DNA from: Psococerastis gibbosa
Taxonomy: Eukaryota > Arthropoda > Insecta > Psocodea > Psocidae
DNA length: 64,000 bases
Direction of reading: 5' to 3'
Assembly: GCA_963971405.1 (NCBI GenBank)
Contig: OZ020490.1
Span: forward strand, 11,146,874-11,210,873
The notes beneath the pieces were generated by a model that worked only from the letters and a program-made list of their open reading frames with translations, ran no database searches and had not been told where the DNA came from. A program made the translations under genes and the position numbers. Positions within the stretch are counted from its first letter, which is position 1. Every line of letters starts with the position of its first letter. This document shows positions 12,012 through 22,830 of this stretch, one piece after another.

Positions 12012-12172
12012 TGCGGCCCGATCATGGCGATTATAATACCGGGGTTAATATAATACCCTGGTATAAAAAATGTAAACAAGATAATTTTACAATGGAAAGT
12101 GCTATTCAAAATTTTGTTTGTTTACAGTGTTAACCCCAGAAGTAAATACCAATCACCATAATCGACCCACTG
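12012..12172. mobile_element. Miniature inverted-repeat element, family G, copy 1
   Basis: The left arm (CGGCCCGATCATGGCGATTA, then GGGGTTAA and AAAATGTAAACAAG) is inverted at the right (GTTTACAGTGTTAACCCC, then CACCATAATCGACCCA). Related copies lie at 16251-16387 and 18557-19085. Confidence 0.55.
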
Positions 12173-12227
12173 GGGGTGAGTTACTATGCTACATCGAAAA
12201 ACTTTAACAAAATAAACAGCGTGATAG

Positions 12228-12524
12228 TAAGGCACTATATACCCGGGTATTGTCATCCGCCATGTTGTATCCCTTATTTCCTATATGGTAAGTATTATAA
12301 GAAAAGTAAAAGATTGAAAATTTTCGAAAAAAAAACTAATACACGTTTTAGTAATTTTTTAATCAACACTTCCCTAATTGGTAGCACTTTTTTTAAATAA
12401 TAATAAATAAAAAACTATACATTTCTAGAAATAAATAGGTAAACACCCAATCCTTGGATTATACACCAGACTTATAATGGATACAATATGGCGGATGACA
12501 ATACCTGTCTAATATAGAGCCCTA
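12228..12524. mobile_element. Miniature inverted-repeat element H, copy 1, 8-bp duplication
   Basis: The ends TAAGGCACTATATACCCGG and its imperfect inverse (AGACAGGTATTGTCATCCGC when read inward) bound about 297 bp. The flanks are CGTGATAG on both sides (12220-12227, 12525-12532). The second copy at 17032-17324 has identical structure and a different 8-bp duplication. Eight-base duplications suggest an hAT- or P-type transposase acting in trans; none is visible in the window. Confidence 0.8.
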
Positions 12525-12827
12525 CGTGATAGTAATCAGGACGTTCGTGGCACTGTTGTACAGAAAGTGGCAGAACTCTATTCTAGTGCCACGTTTTTTT
12601 TTTTTCGTTTTTTTTTTAACAAGTATTTCCGGTAATTGCTTCTGACATAATACAAAACATAAATAAATTTAAATATTACAAAATGCTTCCCGTGTGTTAC
12701 AAATCAACCGACAGAAATAAATATTGCGGCGGTCAAACATCTGTGCGCTTCGTTAACACGCTGGTTAGTTTGGTTATCGGGTTCCACGAGTGTTAACTTG
12801 ATATAACTCGATAACACCGACATTGTT

Positions 12828-13268
12828 CATCATCTGGGGTTACAATTTATCGATTGGTTTGCAGCAACTTGACTCTTCTTCTCCACTCCTCCCTGTCTTC
12901 CGCGATCCTTTTCATTTCCCAGTAGGTCCCGCACTCCATGTCCGCCATTACGTCCTCCATGTGCTCCTTTCTCGGCCTGCCTCTGTCGTTTGTGCCCTCG
13001 ACTGAGCCTTCAAAAATGGTGTTTAGAAGGCTTTCATGCCTGATAAGGTGCCCCATAAATCTGGCCCTCCTCGTAGATATAGCTATCGTTAATATTCTTT
13101 TTTCGTTTAGCCTACGAAGCACCTCCTCATTCGCGATATGGTCTCGCCATGAAATTTGCAGCATTCTCCTGTAGCACCACATCTCAAAGGCCTCTAGTTT
13201 CTTTATGTCACTTTCATGTATGCACCCAGTTTCGCAGCCATACAGCAGTATACTCCATACCATACCAT
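12828..13268 (-). mobile_element. 5'-truncated non-LTR retrotransposon (LINE type A), open pol tail
   Basis: On the minus strand an open frame of about 140 codons (13272-12847) encodes the C-terminal tail of a non-LTR reverse transcriptase: WSILLYGCET, KLEAFEMWCYRR, SWRDHIANEEV, MGHLIRHESL and GRPRKEH. The insert is flanked by ACATTGTT at 12820-12827 and 13269-13276, an exact 8-bp duplication. On its own strand it ends in CAGATGATG. No reverse transcriptase core or endonuclease is present, so it is a dead 5'-truncated copy. Confidence 0.85.
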
Positions 13269-13521
13269 ACATTGTTAAGACCCTTAATATGCTTCAAATA
13301 GTATATGCATATGACAGGACTCATACGACGACTGACTGAGTAACTAAAGTGGGCATAGACAAACATGTATATGACACACCTAACCGCCAACCTTACGCCC
13401 ATTTTAAGGTCCACGCTCCTATAAGGGGCACGGTACAGGTACCAATACAGTGGCCTTCAAAGCAAAACGACCAAACTTTTGAAACCCACCAGATAGTAAC
13501 AAAATTGGTAGCGTAATATAA

Positions 13522-13897
13522 GGCGCCCATTCCATTGACCGGCTAGGGCTATTTACAAAAACAGTGACGTGGTAGCAGACATTCAAGACTTAGGCGGGGT
13601 TTCCATCGACCTCGCATTGCAGAATTGACGGAAATGTTTATTTTCCTCTATGCCATAGTTAAAATTGATCAATGATCATACAGTAAAATCACAAACTAAA
13701 ATTAAAAAATGGCGTCATGGGATATGTTAAGTACAAACATTTTAATAGATTTCTATAAAAAGAAAAATTCTAATTTCCGTCAATGTCATTTGCATTCTGC
13801 AATGCGAGGTCGGTGGAAACGCCACCTAAGTCTTGAATGTCTGCTACCACGTCACCGTTTTTGGAAATAGCCCTAGCCGGTCAATGGAATGGGCACC
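13522..13897. mobile_element. Composite Harbinger-like miniature element (outer and inner pairs of ends)
   Basis: The outer ends are GGCGCCCATTCCATTGACCG and its near inverse, and the inner ends (13593-13826) are GGCGGGGTTTCCA and an imperfect inverse. Between outer and inner ends lies GACGTGGTAGCAGACATTCA on the left, inverted on the right. The inner ends are flanked by TA within CTTA..TAAG. It looks like one element inserted in another of the same family, or a family that grew by nested duplication. Confidence 0.7.
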
Positions 13898-14059
13898 GGA
13901 ATAAAAAGAAAATCTCAGCTCCTATATGCTATATACTTGTCCTATTCTGGACCTATTATCATTTCCCGTTTGAACGCACCAATGTTAAGAAAGTATTGGT
14001 TATAATTATAATTATAAGAAATTACGAACATTTGCTTATCTTCCAACCCTAGTGAAGAG

Positions 14060-15215
14060 AACCGGTCCGAGTTTACTCGAACATGCTTTCCAATTTATAA
14101 ATTAGTAGATAGACATAATAAACAAAAAATAACAAAAACTTAGAGTTTTAGAAAAACTTGTTATAACAACCCGAATTAGTAAAACCCAAATAATCGTTAA
14201 GAAATTAACTTTGTCTAAGAAACCCACTTGTGTTAGTATAAAACCCTGAGCGCTTTCGGCAAGAACTGCCATCTACAGAGGGAAACCAACTAGCACAGTT
14301 ACACCTTATCTGCGATTTGAGACTTGCTCAACTCGAGGAGAAGTTTTTGTTATTTTTTGTTTATTAAAATGAAATACCACGAAGTCACGAGTAATCTAAT
14401 TATTTATGATAGACATAATGTGTAATTTCATAGTAAACAATTTCCCTATGGTTAAATTTCAGATCCCTCGAGGGGGGGGGGGGGGCGGTCCACCTCAATA
14501 TATTAAAAACCCCTTAAAACCCAATTGCATATTCTGAAACGAACAGACCAATACAATGTAACAGTAGTAACAATGATACACAGCACGTAATGTATTGGAG
14601 CGTGAAGTTAAATAATTTTCCATAATTTCTTCAAAAAATAATGTTATGCACAGAACCAAATATTTTTTGGGAATGCAACCTGTCCGGTTTTGTTACTCTT
14701 TGGAACACCTAAAACATGCCTGAAGGTAGAAATCATCGATATAAAGGTTCCGCAGAAAAAGTTATTTTTTTAGTAATTTTTCATGAAAACTGAGTTATTT
14801 TTATTTTTTTTACCCCCCGAAGCAAACTATCAAGGGGCAAGCGACCCACCGCATTTTGTTAACAGTAATAACGACTACAATGTATTGGAATTTAATTGAA
14901 ATCGTTGGAGCCGTTTTTGAGAAATAATTTTTTTAGACGTTTTCTTGGAGTTTATTGAGAATAAACCCCCCCCCCCCAAATTAAGTTAGCCCCAAATAAA
15001 AAAAATTATCCGAGGTATGATTTTTGTGAACCTAGATGCTGAATTTCATCAAAAACGACCGAGTAGTTTGCCCGGAAATCTATGAACAAACAGACAGAGC
15101 TACAGACAGACATTTCGTAAAAACCACTTTTTTGGTTCCTGGGACCTCAAAACGTGTAAATCCGTTGAAATCTCGGAATCGAAAATTTCGACCATCACAA
15201 AGCTTTCCTTATACT
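14060..15215 (+). repeat. Long dispersed repeat I, copy 1
   Basis: It starts near GGTCCGAGTTTACTCGAACA and runs to AAAGCTTTCCTTATACTA. The same series of blocks recurs at 19280-20115: CCTAAAACATGCCTGAAGGT, GCAAACTATCAAGGGGCAAG, CAGACAGACATTTCGTAAAA and CCACTTTTTTGG. A reversed fragment is at 39625-39815. The interior has no coding frame and contains G and C runs. The type of element is unknown to me. Confidence 0.6.
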
Positions 15216-15374
15216 AAATTAGAAAGCAAAAATGAATGCCTATTATTATACCTGGCCTCCGTTATGACCCTATATAAGCAGCAGTAAGTACTAATTATAG
15301 CTATGAAGCTTGTCATGAATATCATTTTTAGCAATTACGAACTTATCCATTTTTTTTACTTCTTACTGCCTCTT

Positions 15375-15640
15375 TTACTTAAGATTGGCGAGCATCACAA
15401 CAATTTGGACCTTGGAGACTTCTGCTCTGTTAGGGGAAATGGTGTAGTCTTGCCAAACCACTGCCGTAGGCTTTCCAACCAAGATGATCTTCCTGTCGGG
15501 AGCCCTCAGTCCAGCCTTCCCATGAATTATAACATGCACAAGGCGATATTTTTCGTTCCTCATCTTATGGAAGTAGTACGTTAATTTCCATTTTTTAACG
15601 GTCCGTAGCAACTCAGCTTCTGTATCCATAAGCATAAGTC
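15375..15640 (-). pseudogene. LINE type B reverse-transcriptase tail, 3' fragment
   Basis: The minus-strand frame MDTEAELLRTVKKWKLTY, then MRNEKYRLVHVIIHGKAG and APDRK, is the recognisable end of an insect-type non-LTR pol protein (usual form: RKL.Y.GH.MRN..Y.LL..I..GK). The following residues drift from the usual RRRISWLKNL. Relatives are at 21704-22572 and 63668-63760. Confidence 0.65.
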
Positions 15641-16250
15641 TTCGGCCATCAACTTATTCAACATAATCAACAATACAACGTGTGATCTGTTTAGCCTCAG
15701 CTGCTCGCTAGAACAGGGCTTAGAAATTCTACACCCTTTTTCCTACAGAAAATATTGACAATGTTTCGATTAAATTTAAGTGCGTTGGAGGCAGGCTAGG
15801 TAGCAGGTAACCAAACCACCCACACAAAGAGGCGTCCGAACAAACCGCCAAAGTTTTCGAAATCAGCCGGATGTCAACAAAACTAGTTATACAATGAAGA
15901 AACGCTTTATCGTTACCGGAAATGGAATTATCTACAGTCATTGTACAGCTAGTTCAGTCGCGTTTGCAGCATAAATATTAAAAAAAAAAACATCTATTCT
16001 ATATCTGACTAAAATATAGTAGAACCAAATAGCAAACAGCTATGCCGTTTAAAATTAACTTATTCGTGTGGTTAAAAACATAAAAAAAAAACAATTTCCA
16101 ATAGCACCATTCAAAAATTATCTTCTTTACTACCCTTGTTACCTTTATTTATTCGAAAACTTCCATAAGCGAAACACCGAGTTCATTGGAGTTTTATAAG
16201 TGTTCCAAATGTCTTTCTATCGTGGTCGGGTAGTACATTTTAATCCCAGC

Positions 16251-16387
16251 GGGCCTACTATTGTATGCTGTTTAGTGTTGACTGATTCTTGGGATTAAAA
16301 ATGTACACAAAACAATTTTGATTATCACCTTCCGTTCTAAAATTATCTTGTTTACATTTTAAAACCCAGGTTAAGAGTGGCAGGCCC
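16251..16387. mobile_element. Miniature inverted-repeat element, family G, short copy
   Basis: The ends GGGCCTACTATTG and GGCAGGCCC are inverted, with TTGGGATTAAAAATGTACAC inside the left arm and TTTACATTTTAAAACCCAG in the right. It resembles 12012-12172 and 18557-19085. Confidence 0.55.
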
Positions 16388-16500
16388 GTAGGAAATTGGC
16401 AACCCGAAATTTATTACTTTTTATTTTTTATTTAATGAACTAAGCATGTTATTAAAGATTTGGCTCATCAAAGTTGTAGAAGACTATTTCATGCATAATA
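16388..16500. repeat. Single arm of inverted-repeat family J
   Basis: GAAATTGGCAACCC, TTTTTTATTTAATGAACTAA and AAAGATTTGGCTCATC match, in inverse, the right arm of the complete element at about 38270-38605. The opposite arm is not seen nearby. Confidence 0.5.
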
Positions 16501-16699
16501 TTAGAAGATATTTTTAATTTTCGAAATTGTAGTTTTTTCATAAACATGCAGATATTTTATAAACAATAACTTTTCACGTTCGCGGGCTGTTCACTCTTTA
16601 GATTAAAAATAATCGCCACGGGATACAGCATTTATTTGAAAGCTAGCTAGCCAATCGTATGATATGGCATAACAGGAGAGTCGTGGTTCAAGCGCCAAA

Positions 16700-16868
16700 G
16701 GCGGCTATTCCATCTGCCAATAATCCGTCATTTGTGCATCAATAATAAGTCTCTAACATATTATAACTTAATTTATAATAGATAAGTTAAGTATCTACAT
16801 AATGGTCTCCTTAAAACAAGCATTCTTGATGCACAAATGACGGATTATTGACAGATGGAATAGCCGCC
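16700..16868. mobile_element. Harbinger-like miniature element with GGCGGCTATTCC ends
   Basis: Arms of about 40 bp are exact or nearly so: GGCGGCTATTCCATCTG and AATAATCCGTCATTTGTGCA with their inverses. AAA stands directly outside both ends, a possible 3-bp duplication. The loop is AT-rich and non-coding. Confidence 0.7.
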
Positions 16869-17031
16869 AAATGAAATGTCTACAGGTGGGTTGAAGTAGG
16901 TAAAGGGTTTATCGCCTTCCCTGGCGGAAAACCCCCCAACTTTCCAGCCTTCAGGAAAATCCGAGGGAGCGCGACACCATCATAATACTTCATTGTAGAT
17001 AAAACAGAGCTACCTCCTGTTTACGAAGGGC

Positions 17032-17324
17032 TAAGGCACTATATACCCGGATATGGTCATACGCCATGGTGTATCCCATATTTCCTATATGGTAAGTATT
17101 GTAAGAAAAGTAAAAGATTGAAAAAAACTAATACACGTTTTAGTATTTTTTTATTAAACACTTCCCTAATTGGTTGCACGTTTTTTAAATAATAATAAAT
17201 AAACAACGATAAATTTCTAAAATTAAATAGGTAAACACCCAATGCTTGGCTTATACACGAATACACCAGACTTATAATGGATACAATATGGCGGATGACA
17301 ATACCTGTCTAATATAGAGCCATA
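17032..17324. mobile_element. Miniature inverted-repeat element H, copy 2, 8-bp duplication
   Basis: It has the same ends and interior as 12228-12524, here flanked by CGAAGGGC at 17024-17031 and 17325-17332. Two copies with independent duplications fix the element ends as TAAGGCAC and GAGCC(C/A)TA. Confidence 0.8.
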
Positions 17325-17439
17325 CGAAGGGCCGATGCACAAAGGAGATATTTGTCAATCAGAAATATACATATCGTACACGAGGTAGCTCCCATTAGCC
17401 GCATACAGAAAAAAATAGGAGAAATTGAATGAAACCATT

Positions 17440-17515
17440 TTTAGGAGTGCAGAGATTCACACAAGAGCAAGCACACTACCACCTTGCCACCGAAGCTTTA
17501 GAATTATAGAAAAAA
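17440..17515 (+). repeat. Dispersed repeat K, fragment
   Basis: ACACAAGAGCAAGCACACTA and CCACCTTGCCACCGAAG match the end of the fuller copies at 27755-27920 and 20695-20835. Confidence 0.5.
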
Positions 17516-17538
17516 AATCCTCTTCAATTTAATACATA

Positions 17539-17650
17539 GTATGTAGCCAGCACACCAATTGACCAGTTTTTGATGACGTGGACTTAACCTAACCTTGCAT
17601 TTTTCGCCCACAAAAACTAGCCAAATTGTGTTCGTGCTGGTTACATACTA
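17539..17650. mobile_element. Small inverted-repeat element with GTATGTAGCCAGCAC ends
   Basis: GTATGTAGCCAGCACACCAA at the left is an imperfect inverse of GTGTTCGTGCTGGTTACATA at the right, around a core of about 60 bp. It is non-coding. Confidence 0.5.
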
Positions 17651-18556
17651 CGCAAACAATTTTATTGTAAAGTAACATTTTTCTACTACTACTCTAATTT
17701 CTGGCTCTAAGAGTAACCAATAATTCAGGGTGTCCGATTTGCTTTTAACTTATATTGCACTTTATGAAACACTTTCGCGTAAAAAAAGCAAAGGCCCAAC
17801 TATAAGTTATGTTTAACCTAACAATTAGAAACAGGATTTTCATCCTCGTCCACTCGACATCGACTCGACTCGCTTACGTACATACCTCTCATATTGTATT
17901 TCTGAGCCAGGTGAACTGGTGTCGGACGACGGCGAATCGCTATCCAGTTTGCACCAAACAACACAACTACCCGGCGGCCCGAATAGACTTCCGGTCACGT
18001 GGTACACAATACAATACCAATGGGTAATCGACCACACAGTTCAAATACTAATAGTCACACCATACACAATGCTCTATAGTCCATTCTGAAATGTAATGGG
18101 GAATTAAGAAATACTGTAATAGCTGTATCCAGACTATCCACCATAGTGTCGTAATAAGGCTTGAATAAAAAGGGATAAACCATCAAAAAGGAGAATCACG
18201 GGGACAATGATGAAGCAGTAGAATCCGGACTGTCAATAGTAAATGTGTTAGGTCATCAGTCGGCCATTTACACATTAAAAAAAATTGATTTGGCACCGTC
18301 ATATGCAAAAGAAACCTAGAACAGGGTGCTGCAACTAGTTCTCACACCATGAACTTGTTCACGGAGTAAGAACAACACCTTCACCCCTTCTCTGAAATTC
18401 GGTTCAGTAAAATAGGAATCTTTTATTGGGAACGCTAAAGGCTGAAAGCGTACTTCCAATATCCAAACGCTTCGTCAACATCTGCGGTCCACATCTCTTC
18501 AGTGGTATTACATCTTCTAAGGTAGTATCTCGGAGGCTTAGACGTAACTACAACTG

Positions 18557-19085
18557 TTGCAGCGGGTCTACTATGGCGATTATTTGTTAACTTAATCTGG
18601 GATTAAAAATGTAAACAAGTAAATTTTAGAATGGACACTACTATTCAAAATGCCAACGCCCTTACCATGTTGAATCCATTAGAGCAGAGAATGTTTCAAA
18701 CTGCGGTAAACTTGGTAATGTGCACAGCGTTGGCAGGGGAACATGGTGGGACATGATAACGCACTGAGACTATACCAGTCACTCTTCGTGCGTGTCGAGT
18801 CCTGGTCACCTCCGATTTAATCGTATGACTTTACCATGTTCCCCAAGTGGTTCGGAATCGACCATAATCAGGAGGTCCACCCTGTCAGTCAACTCCCCTT
18901 TCCCCCGAGGTGAAAGAGTCTGCCTCAAGTTAACAAACAGACTCACTCCCCCCACCAGGCTGACAGGGTTGCTTGAAGCAGAAATGCTGAAAGCAGGCGT
19001 TAGGAACAACAACAACTATTCCAAATTGGGTTGTTAACATTTTTAACCCCAAGAATAAATTAATAATAATCGGCATACTAGGCCC
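18557..19085. mobile_element. Family G inverted-repeat element split by repeat E
   Basis: The left arm (GGGTCTACTATGGCGATTAT, TGGGATTAAAAATGTAAACA) and right arm (GTTAACATTTTTAACCCCAA, CGGCATACTAGGCCC) are inverted copies. Between them lies repeat E in reverse orientation (about 18655-19012, ending in AACAACAAC), so repeat E inserted into an existing family G element. Fragments of repeat D flank the pair at 18420-18545 and 19085-19120. Confidence 0.6.
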
Positions 19086-19279
19086 ACAGATGTTGACGAA
19101 ACGTTTGGAAGTACGCTTTTATAATGAGCCCTGCTTATCAGCAGGTATTGTACTGTCTCATCAACTGAGTCTCACTCCGTTGGCAAAACAAATTATAAAA
19201 ATAATAGCTCCTTTAGTCGAAATTGAAAGATGAAGATAAGATGACCATGGTCAAGACAGTAACCAAACTTAAAAAATAA

Positions 19280-20115
19280 CCGGTCCGAGTTTACTCGAAC
19301 ATGCTTTCCAATCAATTTATCAAGTAGTAGCTAGAGAAAATGAGTAATTTCATGGTAAACAAAGCTTTCTACGTATAAATTGGAAAGCAATAATTTTCCT
19401 GTAGTTAAATTTCGGGCATCTCGGGGGGGGGGGGGTCCACTTGACGTCACTGGAGGTGGGGTAAATTATAGATAGGTCAGACCAACACATTACCAAACAG
19501 TAATTATGACAGGGCATGCAATGCATTTGAGCGTGAATTTTCTATCATTTTTTCAAAAAATAATTTTTTGTGCAAAACCAAATAGTTTTTTGGGAAAGCA
19601 ACCTGTCCAGTTCCGTTACTCAATTTAACACCTAAAACATGCCTGAAGGTAGAAATCATCGATAGAAAGGTTTCGCAGAAAAATTATTTTTTAGTCATTT
19701 TTCATTACAATTTAGTTATTTTTATTTTTTTACCCCCAGAAGCAAACTATCAAGGGGCAAGTAACCCCCCGCATTTTTTCAACATTAATAACGACTACAA
19801 TACATGTGAATTTAAAAGAAATCGTTTTGGAGAAATAACTTTTTTAGACATTTTTTTTGGAGTTTTTTGAAAATAAACCCCCCCCCCCCCCCAATTGAGT
19901 TAGCCCAAAATAAAAATAAACGTCCAGAGGTATGATTTTTGTGAACCTACATGCCGAATTTCATCAAAATCGACCGAGTAGTTTCGACGCACAGACAGAC
20001 AGACATTTCGTAAAAACCACTTTTTTGGGTTCCTGGGACCTGATCTCGGAATCGAAAAAATTTCGACCATCACAAAGCTTTCCTTATACTACGTAAAAAT
20101 TGGAAAGCAATGATT
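19280..20115 (+). repeat. Long dispersed repeat I, copy 2
   Basis: It is collinear with 14060-15215 in landmarks and order, with scattered differences and a longer C run (about 19869-19882). Copies therefore differ by many substitutions and are old. Confidence 0.6.
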
Positions 20116-20376
20116 ATAGGCCTACTTCCTACTCCGTTCAATGTTTACCTCACACTAGATCATCATACAGGTATAATTAACCTCTACTGTCATCCAAGCG
20201 ACAACCGTAGGGAGAAAACCTTAAAGGCTCAAGTATCACATGAGACATCGATCGTAGAAGAAATGCTCCTTAAAAAATATTAAAAATCGATACTCGACAC
20301 CGATTGGCGACAATCATTGAACTAGATTTGTTACAAAATAACGGACAGTGAGCGTGTCCGCAGTTAAAGAACTGTG

Positions 20377-20515
20377 GCCAAATGAATGTATCCGATTAAC
20401 CTCTTCAGTCACCTCTGCAGGTTAGTACCCGTGTTGAGTTACGACACATCTCCGATCGAATGGCGTGTAAAGACTCGCACAAGTGCAAGCACGTTAACAC
20501 ATGGCCATCGAATTC
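20377..20515 (+). repeat. Dispersed repeat K, copy
   Basis: Shared landmarks are CCGATTAACCTCTTCAGTC, a GAGTTACGACACATCTCCGA block and GACTCGCACAAGTGCAAGCA. Copies lie at 20695-20835, 27755-27920 and 53770-53905. It is non-coding and of unknown type. Confidence 0.55.
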
Positions 20516-20547
20516 GACATTTTTTTATAGCCCTTCTCAATAGCAAG

Positions 20548-20684
20548 ATTAAATAAATAAGGGCTTTTCTGTTCTATTACTAAGCCAACCTAGCGGAGTT
20601 AGGGCTATAAAGCACTCTCTTACACTCAACTAGGAAGGCCCGGGACCGCCTGCTTTACATGCCCTTCGAAGCATGGCCAGAAAG
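20548..20684 (-). mobile_element. tRNA-derived SINE, 5'-truncated copy
   Basis: It matches the body and 3' part of the full SINE at 58224-58443 in reverse (GCCAACCTAGCGGAGTTAGG, GGGACCGCCTGCTTTACATG, GCATGGCCAGAAA) but stops before the tRNA-like head. A 5' truncation fits target-primed reverse transcription. Confidence 0.75.
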
Positions 20685-20694
20685 ATTAATCTCA

Positions 20695-20835
20695 TACAAA
20701 CAATTCAATAAATGGGTATCCGAATAACCTCTTCAGTCGCCTCTGTAGGTAAAACCTGTGATGAGTTTCGACAGGTATCCCGAGAGACTCGCACAAGTAC
20801 AAGTAAGCTACCACGCTGCCACCATTAAACAATTT
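20695..20835 (+). repeat. Dispersed repeat K, copy
   Basis: It carries AACCTCTTCAGTCGCCTCTG and CACAAGTACAAGTAAGCTAC, the landmarks of the family, immediately after the truncated SINE. Confidence 0.5.
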
Positions 20836-21305
20836 GATAATATTAAAAAACCTATATCAGATTAGCTGTTAACAAGATATAGTGCTCACACACTCACTGA
20901 CCAGTGACCACACAATGATTTAAAATAGCCAAATCACCATAGTGCCAGACTGTCAAATTCCTGTGTATGACGCAGCCTGGCCATAAGATAAGCAATAAAT
21001 ACACCGCAATGACGTCACATCAGAATATAACAATAGATACTGTTGTATATTAATTACGTCACAGTGTTAACAACAGCAGGCAACTTCCGATTCCACTGAA
21101 ACACCTCCATTCATGGTCGTTCCGGTCCAGCGAAATCATCCAAATTATAAAGAGGGAAGTGGAACGCTTATACGCTCATCAGTGGAGAATGATAGGACGT
21201 TATTCCTGTCATTGCAGGATTATTATTTTTTTTCTTGTTTCAATGCACCTATGATTGAGAATGGTGAAATGCTGTGTATCCAATAGTTCTATATATGGTT
21301 TGGAG

Positions 21306-21579
21306 CAGAGGCGTAAAGTTTTAGAATGATGACGGGGGCAAAACTAAGTAGACCTTATGACGTCATCAGGCAGGATTTTAGGAAAAATTGAAAATATAAG
21401 AGCAAAATAATAGGGTTTTACGCATTTTAATAGTTCTAGAATTTACAAAGCTAAAAAAAGGATGCCTATATTCATATTGCTGCAAAAGGGACCATGAAGT
21501 ATGAACCACGTCTTACAATGCTCGAGGCTGGGGGGAGGGGGCAAGTTGGACCGTGCCCCCCCCCAACTTTACGCCCCTG
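21306..21579. mobile_element. hAT-like miniature element, exact 8-bp duplication
   Basis: The left end CAGAGGCGTAAAGTT and the right end AACTTTACGCCCCTG are inverted copies, flanked by GTTTGGAG at 21298-21305 and 21580-21587. CAG..GGCG ends with 8-bp duplications are typical of hAT. The interior has no coding frame. Confidence 0.85.
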
Positions 21580-21703
21580 GTTTGGAGGGATAGACAATGA
21601 CCCCAGCTATGGAGAACAGGTTCAGTGCATTAAATTTTTTATATACATTTATATGTATTTCATGTACAGTAGCAGCGCATATCTTGGAGAGATCGTGTCC
21701 CTA

Positions 21704-22572
21704 AAGCCGACGACCTGAGGCGACTGGATACAGAAGCCGAGTTGAGGCTGATGGTTAAGAAAAGGAAACTAACATACTTCAGCCATGTGATGAATAAAGA
21801 AAATTATCGCATTCTGCATGTTATAATCCAATGGCAGATAATAATAGTAAAATAACGCACGATTGAAAATCATGCGCCTAAAACCTCCAGCAGACTTCAA
21901 ATGGCCCGGCTAGCGTTTAACAAAAAGTCGAAGATATTCGAAGCTAACAACATCGACATAAATGTTAGAAAAAGACTGCTTAAATCACTAGTATGGAGCA
22001 TACTGCTATATGGCTGTGAGACATGGTGCATAAACGAAAGAAGCAAAAAGAAGCTGGAGGCTTTCGAAATGTGGTGCTATAGAAGAATGATGAAAATATC
22101 TTGGAGAGACCACATAACGAATGAGCAGGTACTTCAAAGGATAAATGATAAAAGATCCCTAATTACCTCCATTTCGGTGAGAAGAGCAAAATGGATCGGT
22201 CACCTGATCAGACAGGAAGGACTCCTAAGCACCATAATAGACGGCACGATCGAAGGCACCAATGCAAGAGGGCGACCAAGGAAGGCGTACGCAGAAGACC
22301 TCAAGAAAGATATGAGATGCAGAACCTACTTGGAATTCAAGAGAACAGGGAGACAGGGAGTGGAGAAGGAGGTGTAACGATTTGCTGCAAACCAATCGCT
22401 AGATTGCAACTACAGAAGAAGGCAGATAGAAGGACTGAGAGTGCCTGACAGAAGAAGAATATCCTCGTTGAAAAACCAGCGGCAATGGTTTGGCAAGAGC
22501 ACCACGTCCTCCCTTTTCAGAGCAGCCGTCTCCACGCTCCGAATTGCCATGATGACCGGTAATCTTAGATAG
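21704..22572 (+). pseudogene. LINE type B reverse-transcriptase tail split by a later LINE insertion
   Basis: The first part (21704-21840) reads LDTEAELRLMVKKRKLTY, HVMNKENYRIL, HVIIQWQI. The second part (22421-22572) continues in the same frame as EGLRVPDRRRISSLKN, QRQWFG, LFRAAV and RIAMMTGNLR, then a stop. This is the usual end of this pol family. The two halves are separated by the type A LINE at 21841-22420, whose duplication (GGCAGATA) restores the frame when one copy is removed. Confidence 0.85.
21841..22420 (+). mobile_element. 5'-truncated LINE type A inserted in LINE type B, 8-bp duplication
   Basis: This 580-bp insert carries an open frame (21901-22377) with RLAFNKKSKIFEANN, WSILLYGCETWC, AFEMWCYRRM, SWRDHITNEQV, IGHLIRQEGL and GRPRKAY, the C-terminal tail of a non-LTR reverse transcriptase. 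It ends in CAGAAGAA and is flanked by GGCAGATA at 21833-21840 and 22421-22428. There is no upstream polymerase core, so it is a truncated copy. Confidence 0.9.
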
Positions 22573-22704
22573 GAGAGACATTTAAAGAAGAAGAAGACCA
22601 AAGGTAAGTTTATAAGACTATATCAAGGGCAACCGTTAAGCACCCCACTGTAGCAAATTCAATTTAAGGGCCAACTTCTGAGAAATCTAGGACTGTAAGT
22701 AAAT

Positions 22705-22830
22705 TATTATAATTACAAATTCTTTCACGGCCAGAGTTACGTGACGAAGCAGTAGACTCCGTGGTCGACGCACGCTTTCAGAACGATCACGGCCTATCAT
22801 CCCGGATTCTACTGCTTCGTCACATAATAT
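22705..22830. mobile_element. Repeat D, compact inverted-repeat copy
   Basis: GTGACGAAGCAGTAGA at the left and TCTACTGCTTCGTCAC at the right are inverted arms. TTTCACGGCC lies outside the left arm and the family landmarks CGATCACGGCCTATCATCCC lie inside. It is the shortest copy of the family. Confidence 0.6.
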
